Shown one piece after another: positions 1 through 8,137 of a stretch of 46,284 nt of DNA. The DNA comes from AP-15 sp036008325 (GTDB taxonomy: Bacteria > Pseudomonadota > Alphaproteobacteria > ATCC43930 > CGMCC-115725), in the NCBI GenBank assembly GCA_036008325.1, contig DASYNW010000039.1, forward strand, positions 1 to 46,284, given 5' to 3'. The notes beneath the pieces are model-generated. The model had not been told where the DNA came from. It searched no databases and saw only the letters and a list, made by a program, of their open reading frames with translations. Both the position numbers and the translations under genes were made by a program. Position 1 is the first letter of the stretch. The number at the start of each line of letters is the position of its first letter.

Positions 1-1709
1 GCGTCGGTCAGTTCGCCGTTGTCGAGCAGCACGCTGCCGTTGACCACGACGTAGTCGATGCCGACCGCGTCGCGCCTGACCTGCACCCCGCCCGCGGGCA
101 AGTTCGCGACCGGCTCGCGCGGCTTCGATGCGATCGTATCGGGATCGAAGATCGTGATGTCGGCGACCTTGCCGGCGGCGATGAAGCCGCGATCGGTAAT
201 GTCGTGCATCAGCGCGGTCTTGCCGGTCAGCCGATAGACCGCCTCTTCGAGGGTCATCACCTGCTGTTCGCGCACCCAGTGGCCCAGCAGATTCGTGCTG
301 GTTTCGTGCCGGTCGGCGGTGTGCGGCCGGCCGCCGCCGTCGCTGGTGCCGATCACGGTATATTGCGAGCCAAGGATCTGCTTCTGAGTCTTCGGATCGC
401 CGTTGCGGTCGATCGCCTGGAAGCAGGTGTTCAGGTCTTCGTCGAGCGACAGATCGAGGAAGGCGTCCATGATCCCCTTGTTCTGCTCTTTCGCGATCTG
501 CGCGACGCTCTTGCCCTCGAGATGCCGGTTCTGCCCCTTCGTCGTCATGAACACCTCGACGAGATCCCAGCGCCGGTTGAAGAAGCCGCGGGCGCGGCCG
601 CGTCGGTCGGTCATCCCGCCTTGCTGCTCAACCGTCCCTTCGACCGCCTCCGCCGACAGCGCCTGACGCAGTGCGGGATCGCGGAATGCCCGCATCCGCT
701 CCTGATAGGGCAGGGCCATGACCTTGTCCCAGGTCGGCATGCCGCGGAAGATGCCTTCGGGATGCGTGATGTCCTCATCCTGCGGCACATTGAGGCCGCG
801 CTGCAGATCAAAAATCGCGCCGGCAACGGTCGACAGGCACGAGCCGTAGCAGCGCGCGCCGCTCTTGAACCCGTCCTCGAGCCAGCGCAGATGCTCGACC
901 CACTCGTCGGGATTGGCGATCGGATCCGACATTAAGTTGTAGATCGATGGACGGCCGGTACGCGCCGCCAGCTGGCGGGCGACCTCGCGGGTTTGTTTGG
1001 TGCCGCCCGGCGCGCCGCCGGCGACCTGGAACACCCCGGTGCCGAGTTCGCCGAGCACGCTGGCAAGCGCCCAGCGCTCCTCGTCATTGCCGACCCCGGC
1101 CGGGTCGCCGCGATCTTTCGGCGCGGTCGAGAAGCCGAGCGCGCCGTCGTGCATCGCCTCGCGGATCAGCCGCTGCATCGCCGCCAATTCTTCCGGCGTC
1201 GCCTGCCGCTCGGATGCCGCCTCGCCCATCACATAGCGGCGGATGCCCGAATGGCCGACCAAGGTGCCGACATTGATGCCGCGCCGCTTGCCGAGGGCGT
1301 TCAGATAGTCGCCGACCGATTCCCAGGTTACGTCCACCCCGGCCTTCAGCACCGGGAGCGGGATCTGTTCGGCGTCGGAGAAGAATTCGAGATACCACTC
1401 GCCGTCGCCGGGCCGAACCGGGGCGATGACCTGGCCGCATTGGCCGACGACGACCGTGGTGTGGCCATTGTGCACCCACGAGCCGCAATAGGGGTCCCAG
1501 ACCGCCTGCGGATCGAAATGGGTATGATGGTCGATAAATCCGGGCGCCACGACCCGCCCCTCGGCGTCGATCGTGCGCTTGGCGGCCGCGCCGGCATATT
1601 TGCCGACCCCGACGATCCTGCCGTCCTGCACCGCCACGTCGGCGGCAAACGCCGGCTCGCCCGAGCCGTCGACGACACGCCCGTTTTTGATCAAAAGATC
1701 ATACGCCAT
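1..1709 (-). CDS. N-acyl-D-amino-acid deacylase-type amidohydrolase (3' end cut by window edge)
   Basis: The frame reads without a stop from an ATG at 1709 to the window edge, giving about 569 residues; only the extreme C-terminus is missing. The N-terminus (MAYDLLIKNGRVVDGSG) is the opening strand typical of the amidohydrolase superfamily. Metal-binding His62-x-His64 lies in GFIDHHTHFD, and a VVGQCG motif follows, where D-aminoacylases carry a zinc-ligand cysteine. The C-terminal part has the usual return to the small beta domain (GKVADITIFDPDTI). This family hydrolyses N-acyl-D-amino acids or related cyclic amides in the cytoplasm; the substrate here cannot be read from sequence. A good ribosome site (GAGGAG) lies about 8 bases before the ATG. 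It is transcribed away from the FKBP gene. Confidence 0.85.
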   Translation of the reverse strand, partial: MAYDLLIKNGRVVDGSGEPAFAADVAVQDGRIVGVGKYAGAAAKRTIDAEGRVVAPGFIDHHTHFDPQAVWDPYCGSWVHNGHTTVVVGQCGQVIAPVRPGDGEWYLEFFSDAEQIPLPVLKAGVDVTWESVGDYLNALGKRRGINVGTLVGHSGIRRYVMGEAASERQATPEELAAMQRLIREAMHDGALGFSTAPKDRGDPAGVGNDEERWALASVLGELGTGVFQVAGGAPGGTKQTREVARQLAARTGRPSIYNLMSDPIANPDEWVEHLRWLEDGFKSGARCYGSCLSTVAGAIFDLQRGLNVPQDEDITHPEGIFRGMPTWDKVMALPYQERMRAFRDPALRQALSAEAVEGTVEQQGGMTDRRGRARGFFNRRWDLVEVFMTTKGQNRHLEGKSVAQIAKEQNKGIMDAFLDLSLDEDLNTCFQAIDRNGDPKTQKQILGSQYTVIGTSDGGGRPHTADRHETSTNLLGHWVREQQVMTLEEAVYRLTGKTALMHDITDRGFIAAGKVADITIFDPDTIASKPREPVANLPAGGVQVRRDAVGIDYVVVNGSVLLDNGELTD

Positions 1710-2109
1710 GATTGTTTCTCCTCATTGCCCCGCCCGGTCCGAGCCTGGGGCCGTCGCGGCGGGCCCTGTCCCACCCGGGCCGGTGCCCACCCCGCACCCT
1801 TCGAAAGATGCGAAACGAATGCTACGCTTCGCGGCCGCCGCCAGCAACAACTTCCCCTTGATTGCGTCGCTTTAGATCACAAACAAACTTTGCTGATCCG
1901 CCTGCACGCCGGGACTTAATGAATACTATGCATCCAGATAATGCGCGCGGTTCATTGGCTTGGACTCGAGGCGGCCAACCTGCTATCGCGTCGGCGCTGG
2001 GTTGGGATCGCCATCGGTCGTGCCGGTCGCGGCGTCGTGTGTCTCGTTTTGATGTCGTGTGTCTCGTGGCGTCGTGTGTCTCGTTTTGATATCGAAAGGC
2101 CGGGAAATC
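1710..2109. other. Intergenic region between the divergent amidohydrolase and FKBP genes
   Basis: About 400 bases separate the two divergent starts. I see no convincing gene. It must hold both promoters. Its only distinctive structure is the short tandem repeat at 2034-2090, close to the FKBP start. The AT-richer part around 1860-1960 is a plausible promoter zone, but no clear -35/-10 pair stands out. Confidence 0.5.
2034..2090 (+). repeat. Three tandem copies of a 14-20 bp repeat before the FKBP gene
   Basis: The 14-mer GTCGTGTGTCTCGT occurs at 2034, 2054 and 2071. Copies one and three extend to the same 20-mer, ending TTTTGAT; the middle copy ends in GGC instead. Spacing is 20 then 17 bases. 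The block ends 19 bases before the FKBP start codon, so it would lie in the promoter or 5' untranslated region. Confidence 0.8.
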
Positions 2110-2553
2110 ATGATACCGATCCGCCTCGCCGGCGCCGCCGTGGCGCTCGCCATGATCGCCGCCGGTGCGCCCTTTGGGCACGCCGTTGCGGCGCCAAGCC
2201 AGGTGATCGAGATGCCAGACGGACTGAAATACACCGATACCAAGCTCGGCGACGGCGCCGCTGCCGCTGCCGGCGACAAGGTTTCCGTCCATTACACCGG
2301 ATGGCTTTATAAAGACGGCGCCAAGGGCGCGAAGTTCGACAGCTCGCTCGATCGCGGCCAGCCTTTCCAATTCACCCTCGGCGCCCATCAGGTGATCGCC
2401 GGCTGGGACGAGGGCGTCGCCGGCATGAAAGTCGGCGGCGAGCGCACCCTGATCATCCCACCCGAGCTCGGCTACGGCGCCCGCGGCGCCGGCGGGGTGA
2501 TCCCGCCCAACGCCACCCTGATGTTCGACGTCAAGCTGTTGGCGCTGCAGTAG
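2110..2553 (+). CDS. FKBP-type peptidyl-prolyl cis-trans isomerase, exported
   Basis: This 147-residue protein has an N-terminal signal peptide (residues 1 to about 27, hydrophobic core VALAMIAAGAPFG, cleavage near AVAA) followed by one complete FKBP domain. Family signatures seen include VSVHYTGWL, FDSS, the HQVIAGWDEGV segment and IIPPELGYGARG. It should catalyse proline isomerisation and assist folding in the periplasm. I chose the ATG at 2110 because it starts the signal peptide directly; an upstream in-frame start at 2059 would bury the signal behind 17 extra residues and lies inside the tandem repeat. It appears to be a single-gene unit. Confidence 0.93.
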   Translation: MIPIRLAGAAVALAMIAAGAPFGHAVAAPSQVIEMPDGLKYTDTKLGDGAAAAAGDKVSVHYTGWLYKDGAKGAKFDSSLDRGQPFQFTLGAHQVIAGWDEGVAGMKVGGERTLIIPPELGYGARGAGGVIPPNATLMFDVKLLALQ

Positions 2554-2649
2554 CCCGGCGCAGCCTGGGGCCGGCCGAGGGGTCGGCTGTTCTGCCGTCG
2601 GGCTCCGGTGCCGTCGGCCAACGGGACACAACAAACCATGGAGGAAACC

Positions 2650-2880
2650 ATGCCAGTCGATCGCCCAGAGATCGGCGGCCAGGCCGGGGCGGGCGCCGCG
2701 CAGTCGGGGTTTACCGAGGACGCCTTTAATGCCCGCTACGACGGCGGGCGATCCGCGGGTCCTGGCAGCGGCGGTAACGGCGCGGCCGCCGGACCGCAGG
2801 CCAAGCCGGGCCGTCCGCGCAGCCGCAATTCCTACATGCGCGCCCGCGCCCGCCGTTTGGCCGCCTCTGCGCCGTCCTGA
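2650..2880 (+). CDS. Small glycine/arginine-rich hypothetical protein
   Basis: This 76-codon frame follows a strong ribosome site (GGAGGAAACC) immediately before ATG 2650. The middle is rich in Gly, Ala and Pro, and the C-terminus is strongly basic (several Arg clusters after residue 50). There is no signal peptide or membrane segment, and I do not recognise a family. The basic low-complexity tail could bind nucleic acid, but that is speculation. It lies 96 bases after the FKBP stop and 39 bases before the oxidoreductase start, so it may be cotranscribed with the latter. Confidence 0.5.
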   Translation: MPVDRPEIGGQAGAGAAQSGFTEDAFNARYDGGRSAGPGSGGNGAAAGPQAKPGRPRSRNSYMRARARRLAASAPS

Positions 2881-2919
2881 TCGGCCGCCCGAGATCTCGA
2901 AAGTTTTTGGAGGAGAGCG

Positions 2920-3750
2920 ATGCGGGTCGGGATCCATCTGCCGCATATCGGGCGCAAGGCCGGGCCGCAGGCGATCCGGCGCGCCGCGGTCCAGGCCGAG
3001 GAATTGGGCTTTGCCGACGCCTGGGCGAGCGAGCATATCATCGTGCCCAGGGACGCGCCCTATCCGCCCTCGGCGATCTTTTACGATCCGGTGCTGACCC
3101 TGACCTGGGCCGCGGCCTGCACCAACCGGATCGGGCTCGGCACCAGCGTCCTGGTGCTGCCGATGCGCCATCCGCTGCCGCTCGCCAAGGAATTGGCGAC
3201 GTTGCAAAACCTTTCCGAGGGCCGGCTGATCCTCGGCGCCGGGGTGGGCTGGCTCGAAGCCGAGTTCGCCGCCTTGGGCGCGCCGTTTGCCGAGCGCGGC
3301 CGACGCATGGACGAGGGCATCGCCTTAATGCGCGCTGTCTGGTCGCAAGACCCGGTGAGCTTCGCGGCGCGCTATATCCCGGCGGTGGTCGAGGACATGC
3401 GGATGCTGCCGCAGCCGGAAAAGCCGATCCCGATCTGGATTGGCGGCAGCTCGGAGCCGGCCCTGAAGCGCGCATTGCGGCTCGACGGCTGGCACGGCTC
3501 TCGGGTGTCGCCCGAGGAGGCCACCCCGATCGCGCGTCGGCTGCGCGCCCAGCGGCCCGAGCCCGGATTCGCAATCTCGGTGCGCAGCGGCTGGGACGGC
3601 AAGGACGAGGGCGCGCTCGCCGCCCGGCTCGCTGGCTATGGCGAGGCCGGGGTCGGCCACGTTCTGGTCGAGCCCGCCGAGCGCAGCCTCGACGACTGGC
3701 TCGCCGCCGTCGAACGGGTCGCCCGGGCGGTGGAGAAAGTTCGCACCTAG
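2920..3750 (+). CDS. LLM-class flavin- or F420-dependent oxidoreductase
   Basis: A 276-residue single-domain bacterial luciferase-like TIM-barrel protein. It begins with the family's first strand (MRVGIHLPH) and shows ADAWASEHI near residues 35-43, a GLGTSVLVLP strand, LSEGRLILGAGVGW near residue 100 and PIPIWIGGSS near residue 165, all typical of the group often annotated as F420-dependent. Members oxidise or reduce small organic substrates with FMN or F420; I cannot tell which cofactor or substrate applies. The start is fixed by TTGGAGGAGAGCG before ATG 2920. A second, divergent LLM protein follows after a palindromic repeat, and a 2OG-Fe(II) dioxygenase after that, suggesting shared oxidative metabolism. 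Confidence 0.88.
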   Translation: MRVGIHLPHIGRKAGPQAIRRAAVQAEELGFADAWASEHIIVPRDAPYPPSAIFYDPVLTLTWAAACTNRIGLGTSVLVLPMRHPLPLAKELATLQNLSEGRLILGAGVGWLEAEFAALGAPFAERGRRMDEGIALMRAVWSQDPVSFAARYIPAVVEDMRMLPQPEKPIPIWIGGSSEPALKRALRLDGWHGSRVSPEEATPIARRLRAQRPEPGFAISVRSGWDGKDEGALAARLAGYGEAGVGHVLVEPAERSLDDWLAAVERVARAVEKVRT

Positions 3751-3765
3751 GAAAACCGGTTCTTG

Positions 3766-3849
3766 CCGTCACCCCCGCGCAAGCGGGGGTCCAGGGGCAA
3801 GCGACCGGACCTTTGGTCCCTGGCTTCCCGCTTTCGCGGGAATGACGGG
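3766..3849. repeat. REP-like paired palindromic element
   Basis: An 84-base imperfect palindrome sits between the two oxidoreductase genes. The left arm (3766-3796) contains the hairpin CCCCCGC-GCAA-GCGGGGG and ends CCAGGG; the right arm (3818-3849) begins CCCTGG and contains TTCCCGC-TTTC-GCGGGAA. The arms pair with each other and each folds on itself. This matches the widespread proteobacterial intergenic repeat with the core GTCATTCCCGCGAAAGCGGG. In RNA it would form a strong hairpin that could attenuate transcription or stabilise the upstream message. Confidence 0.85.
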
Positions 3850-3875
3850 AAAAGTGCCTCTATTCGGAGCTCGAC

Positions 3876-4913
3876 ATGAAATTGGCCATCGCGCTCAGGG
3901 TCTCGGCCACCGCCGGCATCGACATGGATCTGGTGCGCGAGGCCGAACGGCTCGGCTACGCGGCGGTATGGTGCGGCGAGGCCTACGGCACCGATGCGGT
4001 GTCGCCGGTGGCTTGGGTGTTGGCGCAGACGCAGCGGATCAAGGCCGGCACCAGCATCATGCAGATGCCGGCGCGCACGCCGGCCTGCGCGGCGATGACG
4101 GCGATGACCTTGCAGGCGCTCTCGGGCAACCGCTTCCTGTGCGGCGTCGGGCCGTCGGGGCCGCAGGTGGTGGAGGGCTGGCACGGCGTGCCGTTCGGCA
4201 AGCCCTTGACCCGCATCCGCGAATACATCGCCATCATCCGCCAGATCCTCGAGCGCACGGCGCCGCTCGAATTTCACGGCGAGCATTATCAGATCCCGTA
4301 CACCGGGCCGGGCTCGACCGGGCTCGGCAAGCCGCTGCGCAGCATCATCCATGGCGACCCGAGCCTGAAGATCTACACCGCGGCGGTGGCCCCGGCCGGG
4401 CTGCGCACCGCCGGCGAGGTGGCCGACGGGACCCTGCCATTCTTCATGTCGCCGGAACAGGCCGGGGCGGTCATCCAGCCGATCCTCGACGGCATGGCCA
4501 AGGCCGGCCACGGCAAAACCCTCGCCGATTTCGATCTCGCACCCTATGTCCGGGTCAAGATCGGCGACGATGTGGCAGCCTGCCGCGACGCGATCCGGCC
4601 CAATCTGGCGCTTTATATCGGCGGCATGGGCGCGCGCTCGAAGAACTATTACAACGATCTGGCCAAACGCATGGGCTACGAGGAGGCGGCGGCGACAATT
4701 CAAGACTGCTATCTCGCCGGCAGGCGCAAGGAGGCCGAGGCCGCCGTGCCCGACGCGCTGATCGACGAAACCTCGCTGATCGGCCCGAAAGAGCGCATCC
4801 GCGACCGGCTGCGGGCCTGGAAAGAGCTTGCGGCGGACCATCGGGTCGGCTCCCTGGTGCTGGCCGGCGCCGATCTGGCGGGGTTGCGCGCGGTCGCCGA
4901 AGCGGTGTTGTGA
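3876..4913 (+). CDS. LLM-class flavin- or F420-dependent oxidoreductase (second copy)
   Basis: A 345-residue luciferase-like TIM-barrel protein, longer than the 276-residue neighbour and of a different subgroup. It starts MKLAIALRVSATAG and shows GYAAVWCGEAYG near residue 30, KAGTSIMQMPARTP near residue 58, LSGNRFLCGVGPSGPQVVEGWHG near residues 85-107 and GEVADGTLPFFMSPEQ near residue 180, as in F420-dependent methylenetetrahydromethanopterin reductase-like proteins. It has an insertion around residues 125-160. GGAGCTCGAC precedes the ATG at 3876. The next gene starts 17 bases after the stop, so the two are probably cotranscribed. Substrate unknown. Confidence 0.88.
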   Translation: MKLAIALRVSATAGIDMDLVREAERLGYAAVWCGEAYGTDAVSPVAWVLAQTQRIKAGTSIMQMPARTPACAAMTAMTLQALSGNRFLCGVGPSGPQVVEGWHGVPFGKPLTRIREYIAIIRQILERTAPLEFHGEHYQIPYTGPGSTGLGKPLRSIIHGDPSLKIYTAAVAPAGLRTAGEVADGTLPFFMSPEQAGAVIQPILDGMAKAGHGKTLADFDLAPYVRVKIGDDVAACRDAIRPNLALYIGGMGARSKNYYNDLAKRMGYEEAAATIQDCYLAGRRKEAEAAVPDALIDETSLIGPKERIRDRLRAWKELAADHRVGSLVLAGADLAGLRAVAEAVL

Positions 4914-4929
4914 GGGAGGCCAAGGCCCG

Positions 4930-5652
4930 ATGAGCGGCTCGCTCGGCATCCTCGCCGCGACGATCGAACAGGAGGGCTTCGCCTTTGTCCAGGCGCCGCA
5001 GATGCGCGCCCTGCTCGGCGAGCCCGAATTGCGCGATTGGCAATCTTTCGCTGCCAGCTGGAACGATCTCGGGGTCGACGCCTACATGGCCGATGGCGGC
5101 CGCTATCGCCGCCGCCGCTTCGCAGCACTGCGCGCCAGCCCGGCGGGGATCGTGCGCAAGCCGCATCAGCCGCATTATCAGAGCCAAGACTACAACCCGC
5201 TCAACGGCGGCATCGAGCGCTGGTTCGAGCCGGTAACCGAGCCGGTCATCCGCCATCCGGCGCTGAACGCGATCCTGCGCGCCTGCCACGAGCTGTTCGA
5301 CCGGATGACCCCGGCGGCAATCCGGCCCGAGGCGTGGCATGTCGAGCTGCACCAGTTCCGCATCGAGGCCCAGGCGGGGGAGGTCGGCCGGCCGACCCCG
5401 GAAGGCATGCACCGCGATGGCGTCGATTGGGTGCTGGTGCTGATGGTGCGGCGCGAGAACGTCGAGAGCGGCGAGACCACGATCTACGACCAGGCCAAGC
5501 GCCCGCTCGGCAGCTTCACCCTGACCCGGCCGCTCGACTCGGCCCTGGTCGACGACAGCCGCCTGTTTCACGGCGTCACCGCCGTCGAGCCGCTCGATCC
5601 GCGCCGCCCGGCCTATCGCGACGTATTGGTGGTGACGTTCCGGCGCGAATGA
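4930..5652 (+). CDS. 2-oxoglutarate/Fe(II)-dependent dioxygenase family protein (2OG-Fe_Oxy_2 type)
   Basis: This 240-residue protein has the Fe(II) facial triad of this family: His161-x-Asp163 in MHRDGVDWV and His214 in DSRLFHGVTAV, followed by a candidate 2-oxoglutarate-binding Arg (Arg230 or Arg238) in YRDVLVVTFRR. The layout matches the family that includes free L-isoleucine and related amino-acid hydroxylases. The N-terminal third (residues 1-70) is an alpha/beta cap typical of the group. It would hydroxylate a small substrate, possibly an amino acid. The start at 4930 follows GGGAGGCC, 16 bases after the oxidoreductase stop, so it completes a three-gene oxidative unit beginning at 2920 or 3876. 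Confidence 0.82.
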   Translation: MSGSLGILAATIEQEGFAFVQAPQMRALLGEPELRDWQSFAASWNDLGVDAYMADGGRYRRRRFAALRASPAGIVRKPHQPHYQSQDYNPLNGGIERWFEPVTEPVIRHPALNAILRACHELFDRMTPAAIRPEAWHVELHQFRIEAQAGEVGRPTPEGMHRDGVDWVLVLMVRRENVESGETTIYDQAKRPLGSFTLTRPLDSALVDDSRLFHGVTAVEPLDPRRPAYRDVLVVTFRRE

Positions 5653-5663
5653 CCGACCCGCGG

Positions 5664-5692
5664 TTCGGGTAGGCCTGCCGGTTGGGTAATAT
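5664..5692 (+). promoter_or_regulatory. Candidate promoter for the peptidoglycan-binding protein gene
   Basis: TTCGGG at 5664 and TAATAT at 5687 are separated by 17 bases, in an unusually AT-rich patch (5687-5700) of an otherwise GC-rich gap. The -10 is good and the -35 poor. It lies about 180 bases before the start of the downstream gene, so a long leader would follow. Confidence 0.25.
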
Positions 5693-5870
5693 AGATATCT
5701 GGCGGTGGCCGCGCTCACAGCCGGGGGTTGGTGGTGGGGCCGGCGTAAATCCACGCCCGGGCAGCGACGAAGCGGTGGGGCTTTTCTGTGTCAGCCGGGA
5801 ACGCGCCGCGCGAGGTGGGGTTTGTGCGGGCGGGCGCAGCATGCGCCGCAAACAGAATTTGGAGGTATTG

Positions 5871-6473
5871 ATGAGAAGACTGATCCTGACGACGGCTTCG
5901 GTGATTGCCCTCGGAATCGCCGGCGCCGGCCCGATTTACGCCGCCGGCGACAACATGACCAACCCGGCGCCAACCGATCCATCGACGGCAGCACCGGCGA
6001 GCGGCGCCATGGCCCCGCCAACCGGCGCCGCGCCATCGTCGATGCCGCAGGCCGGCGCATCCCAGCCGGCGACGCCTTCGCCCAATGGCAACGCCAATCC
6101 CGGCCAGCCGAATATGGCCGGTGCTGCGCCGGCCGGGGCTGGTGCTGCGATGTCGCGCGGCGAGATCCGCCAAGCTCAGCAGCAGCTGCGGCAGGATCAT
6201 CTTTACCGCGGCAGGATCGACGGCATCGCCGGCTCCGCGACCCGCCAGGCATTGCAGCGCTATCAGCGCAAGAACGGTCTGCCGGTGACAGCTCAGCTGG
6301 ACCAGGACACGATGAACAGCCTGCTCGGCAACGGCCAGGGATCGGGCGCGCCGCCGGCAACGCCGGGCGGCATGGCGCCCGCGAATGGGGCGGGCAGCCC
6401 CGGCAACACCATGCCGAACGCCGGCGCCAATCCGCCGAGCCCCGGCGGGGCCATGCCGAACACCGGCAAATAG
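5871..6473 (+). CDS. Secreted peptidoglycan-binding domain protein with Pro/Ala/Gly-rich linkers
   Basis: A 200-residue protein with an N-terminal signal peptide (MRRLILTTASVIALGIAGAG, cleavage near YAA), a low-complexity region rich in Pro, Ala, Gly, Ser and Asn (residues 25-98), one PG_binding_1 domain (about residues 100-158: IRQAQQQLRQDHLYRGRIDG, TRQALQRYQRKNGL, and a closing LLGNG) and a second Gly/Pro/Asn-rich tail. The domain binds cell-wall peptide or glycan, so the protein probably sits in the periplasm. There is no catalytic domain. The ATG at 5871 follows TTTGGAGGTATTG, a strong ribosome site. It stands alone between the dioxygenase and enoyl-CoA hydratase genes. Confidence 0.85.
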   Translation: MRRLILTTASVIALGIAGAGPIYAAGDNMTNPAPTDPSTAAPASGAMAPPTGAAPSSMPQAGASQPATPSPNGNANPGQPNMAGAAPAGAGAAMSRGEIRQAQQQLRQDHLYRGRIDGIAGSATRQALQRYQRKNGLPVTAQLDQDTMNSLLGNGQGSGAPPATPGGMAPANGAGSPGNTMPNAGANPPSPGGAMPNTGK

Positions 6474-6665
6474 CTCGAACCGGCGACGGGCCCGCTGCCG
6501 CGGCGAGCCCATCCCGCCCGGCGCCACCCCGCGCGGGCGGCGTCAGTTTGGCCGCGCTGGTAATGTGGGCTGCGGGGACTGGACTAAACCACGGGCGCGT
6601 ACCAATCTCGACCGCTGAGACCGGGCGCTCAAACCGTGCGCCGGTCTCACGCGGAGGGCAAAGAC

Positions 6666-7466
6666 ATGGCTGAGGCCGGCGCCGAAACCCTGGTCACTTA
6701 CGATTGCGCGGACCGGATCGTCACCCTGACCCTCAACCGGCCGGATCGGCTGAACGCGTTCAGCGACGACCTGGTGCGCCACCTGGCCGACGCGCTGCGC
6801 CGCTTCGACCTCGATCCGCAAGCCGAAGTCGCGATCATCTGCGGCGCCGGCCGCGCCTTCTCCAGCGGCGCCGACGTGCATCAGCGCCAGCTGCGCCGCC
6901 GCGAGGAGTTCCTCGAGCATGGTGGGCCGCAGGGCTGGGGCGCCAACTCGGCCGATCTGTTGACCCGCTCGGTCAACTGGAAGCCGGTGATCGCGGCACC
7001 GCACGGCTATGCGATGGGGCTCGCCCTCGGCATCGTGCTCGAATGCGATCTGATCGTCGCCGAGTGCGGGACCAAATTCCAGGTGACCGAAACCTCGCGC
7101 GGGCTCGGCGGCTCGAAATACTGGGCCTTATTAAATTTTCGCGGGGGTGCGGCCTTTGCCAGCGAGGTTGCGCTGACCGGCCGCTTCTTTACCGCCGAGG
7201 AGGCGCTGGCGGCCGGCATCGTCAACCGGGTGGCGCCAGCGGGCAGCCATCTCCAAGCCGCGCGCGAGCTCGCCCTCGAGATTGCGAAGAACCCGCCGCT
7301 TTCGGTGCGCGCGACGGTGCGCACCCGGCGCTGGTATTTGGAGCAGCTCGAGCGCGAAGTGGCGATGCAGACAGCACCCTTGAAGCTCTATCTCTCGGAG
7401 GATTTTCACGAGGCGGCGCGCGCCTTTGCCGAAAAGCGCCGGCCGGGGCCGTTCAAGGGCCGCTGA
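6666..7466 (+). CDS. Enoyl-CoA hydratase/isomerase (crotonase) family protein
   Basis: A 266-residue crotonase-fold protein. Family motifs are LTLNRPDRLNAFS (21-33), the CoA/oxyanion-hole segment GAGRAFSSGADV (60-71), HGYAMGLALGIVLECDLIVA (113-132) and FQVTETSRGLGGS (138-150). Glu142 fits the position of the second catalytic glutamate of enoyl-CoA hydratase, while the first appears replaced by Gly122. A standard hydratase needs both, so it may be an isomerase or catalyse another crotonase-type reaction. A GCGGAGGGCA ribosome site precedes the ATG at 6666. The DinB-like gene begins 28 bases after the stop and is probably in the same transcript. Confidence 0.88.
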   Translation: MAEAGAETLVTYDCADRIVTLTLNRPDRLNAFSDDLVRHLADALRRFDLDPQAEVAIICGAGRAFSSGADVHQRQLRRREEFLEHGGPQGWGANSADLLTRSVNWKPVIAAPHGYAMGLALGIVLECDLIVAECGTKFQVTETSRGLGGSKYWALLNFRGGAAFASEVALTGRFFTAEEALAAGIVNRVAPAGSHLQAARELALEIAKNPPLSVRATVRTRRWYLEQLEREVAMQTAPLKLYLSEDFHEAARAFAEKRRPGPFKGR

Positions 7467-7494
7467 GGCGCGCCGGTTCGAGGGAGGGTTTGCG

Positions 7495-8007
7495 ATGATT
7501 ACTCCGGCTTATGTCCGCACCATGGCCGCCTACAATGCCGAGATGAACCGGCGCCTCTACGGCGCGGCGGCCGAGTTGTCGGAGGCCGAGCGTCGGGCGC
7601 CGCGCGGCGCGTTCTGGGGCTCGGTCCACGGCACCTTGACCCATGTCCTGTGGGGCGACCGGCAGTGGATGTCGCGCTTCGACGATTGGGAGAAGCCGGC
7701 GACCCCGATCAAAGAGAGCGCGCAGATGATCGGCGACTTCGCCGAGCTCGCCGCGGCGCGCGCGACGGCCGATGCCGGGATCTCCCGCTGGGCGCACAAG
7801 GTCGACGACGCCTGGCTCGGCGAAGACCTGGTCTGGTTCAGCGGCGCGGCCAACCGCGAGATCCGCGCGCCAAAGCGGCTGCTGGTTACCCACTTCTTCA
7901 ACCACCAGACCCATCATCGCGGCCAGGCACACGCGCTCTTGACCGCCGCCGGGCAGGAAACCGGCGACACCGATCTGTTTTTGCTGATCCCTGAGATCGT
8001 CGGCTGA
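7495..8007 (+). CDS. DinB-fold family protein (putative metal-dependent hydrolase or thiol transferase)
   Basis: A 170-residue protein that fits the four-helix DinB/YfiT-like fold in length and motifs. Candidate metal ligands are histidines near residues 45-50 (HGTLTH, followed by GDRQWMSRF) and the C-terminal HFFNHQTHHRGQ helix, a hallmark of this family. Relatives include nickel- or zinc-binding proteins and thiol S-transferases; the specific role cannot be assigned. The ATG at 7495 follows GAGGGAGGGTTTGCG. It lies 28 bases behind the crotonase-family gene, suggesting coexpression. Confidence 0.85.
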   Translation: MITPAYVRTMAAYNAEMNRRLYGAAAELSEAERRAPRGAFWGSVHGTLTHVLWGDRQWMSRFDDWEKPATPIKESAQMIGDFAELAAARATADAGISRWAHKVDDAWLGEDLVWFSGAANREIRAPKRLLVTHFFNHQTHHRGQAHALLTAAGQETGDTDLFLLIPEIVG

Positions 8008-8137
8008 GCCGCCTTGGCGGCGGTGGCGGCGGAGTTTGCGCCGATTCGCCTTCAGGATTATTCTGCCCGAAAGCAAAAAGCCGGCCCCGATCTGCGGAGG
8101 ATGGCGAGCCGGCTCGCGAATTTCGGGGAGAAAAGCC

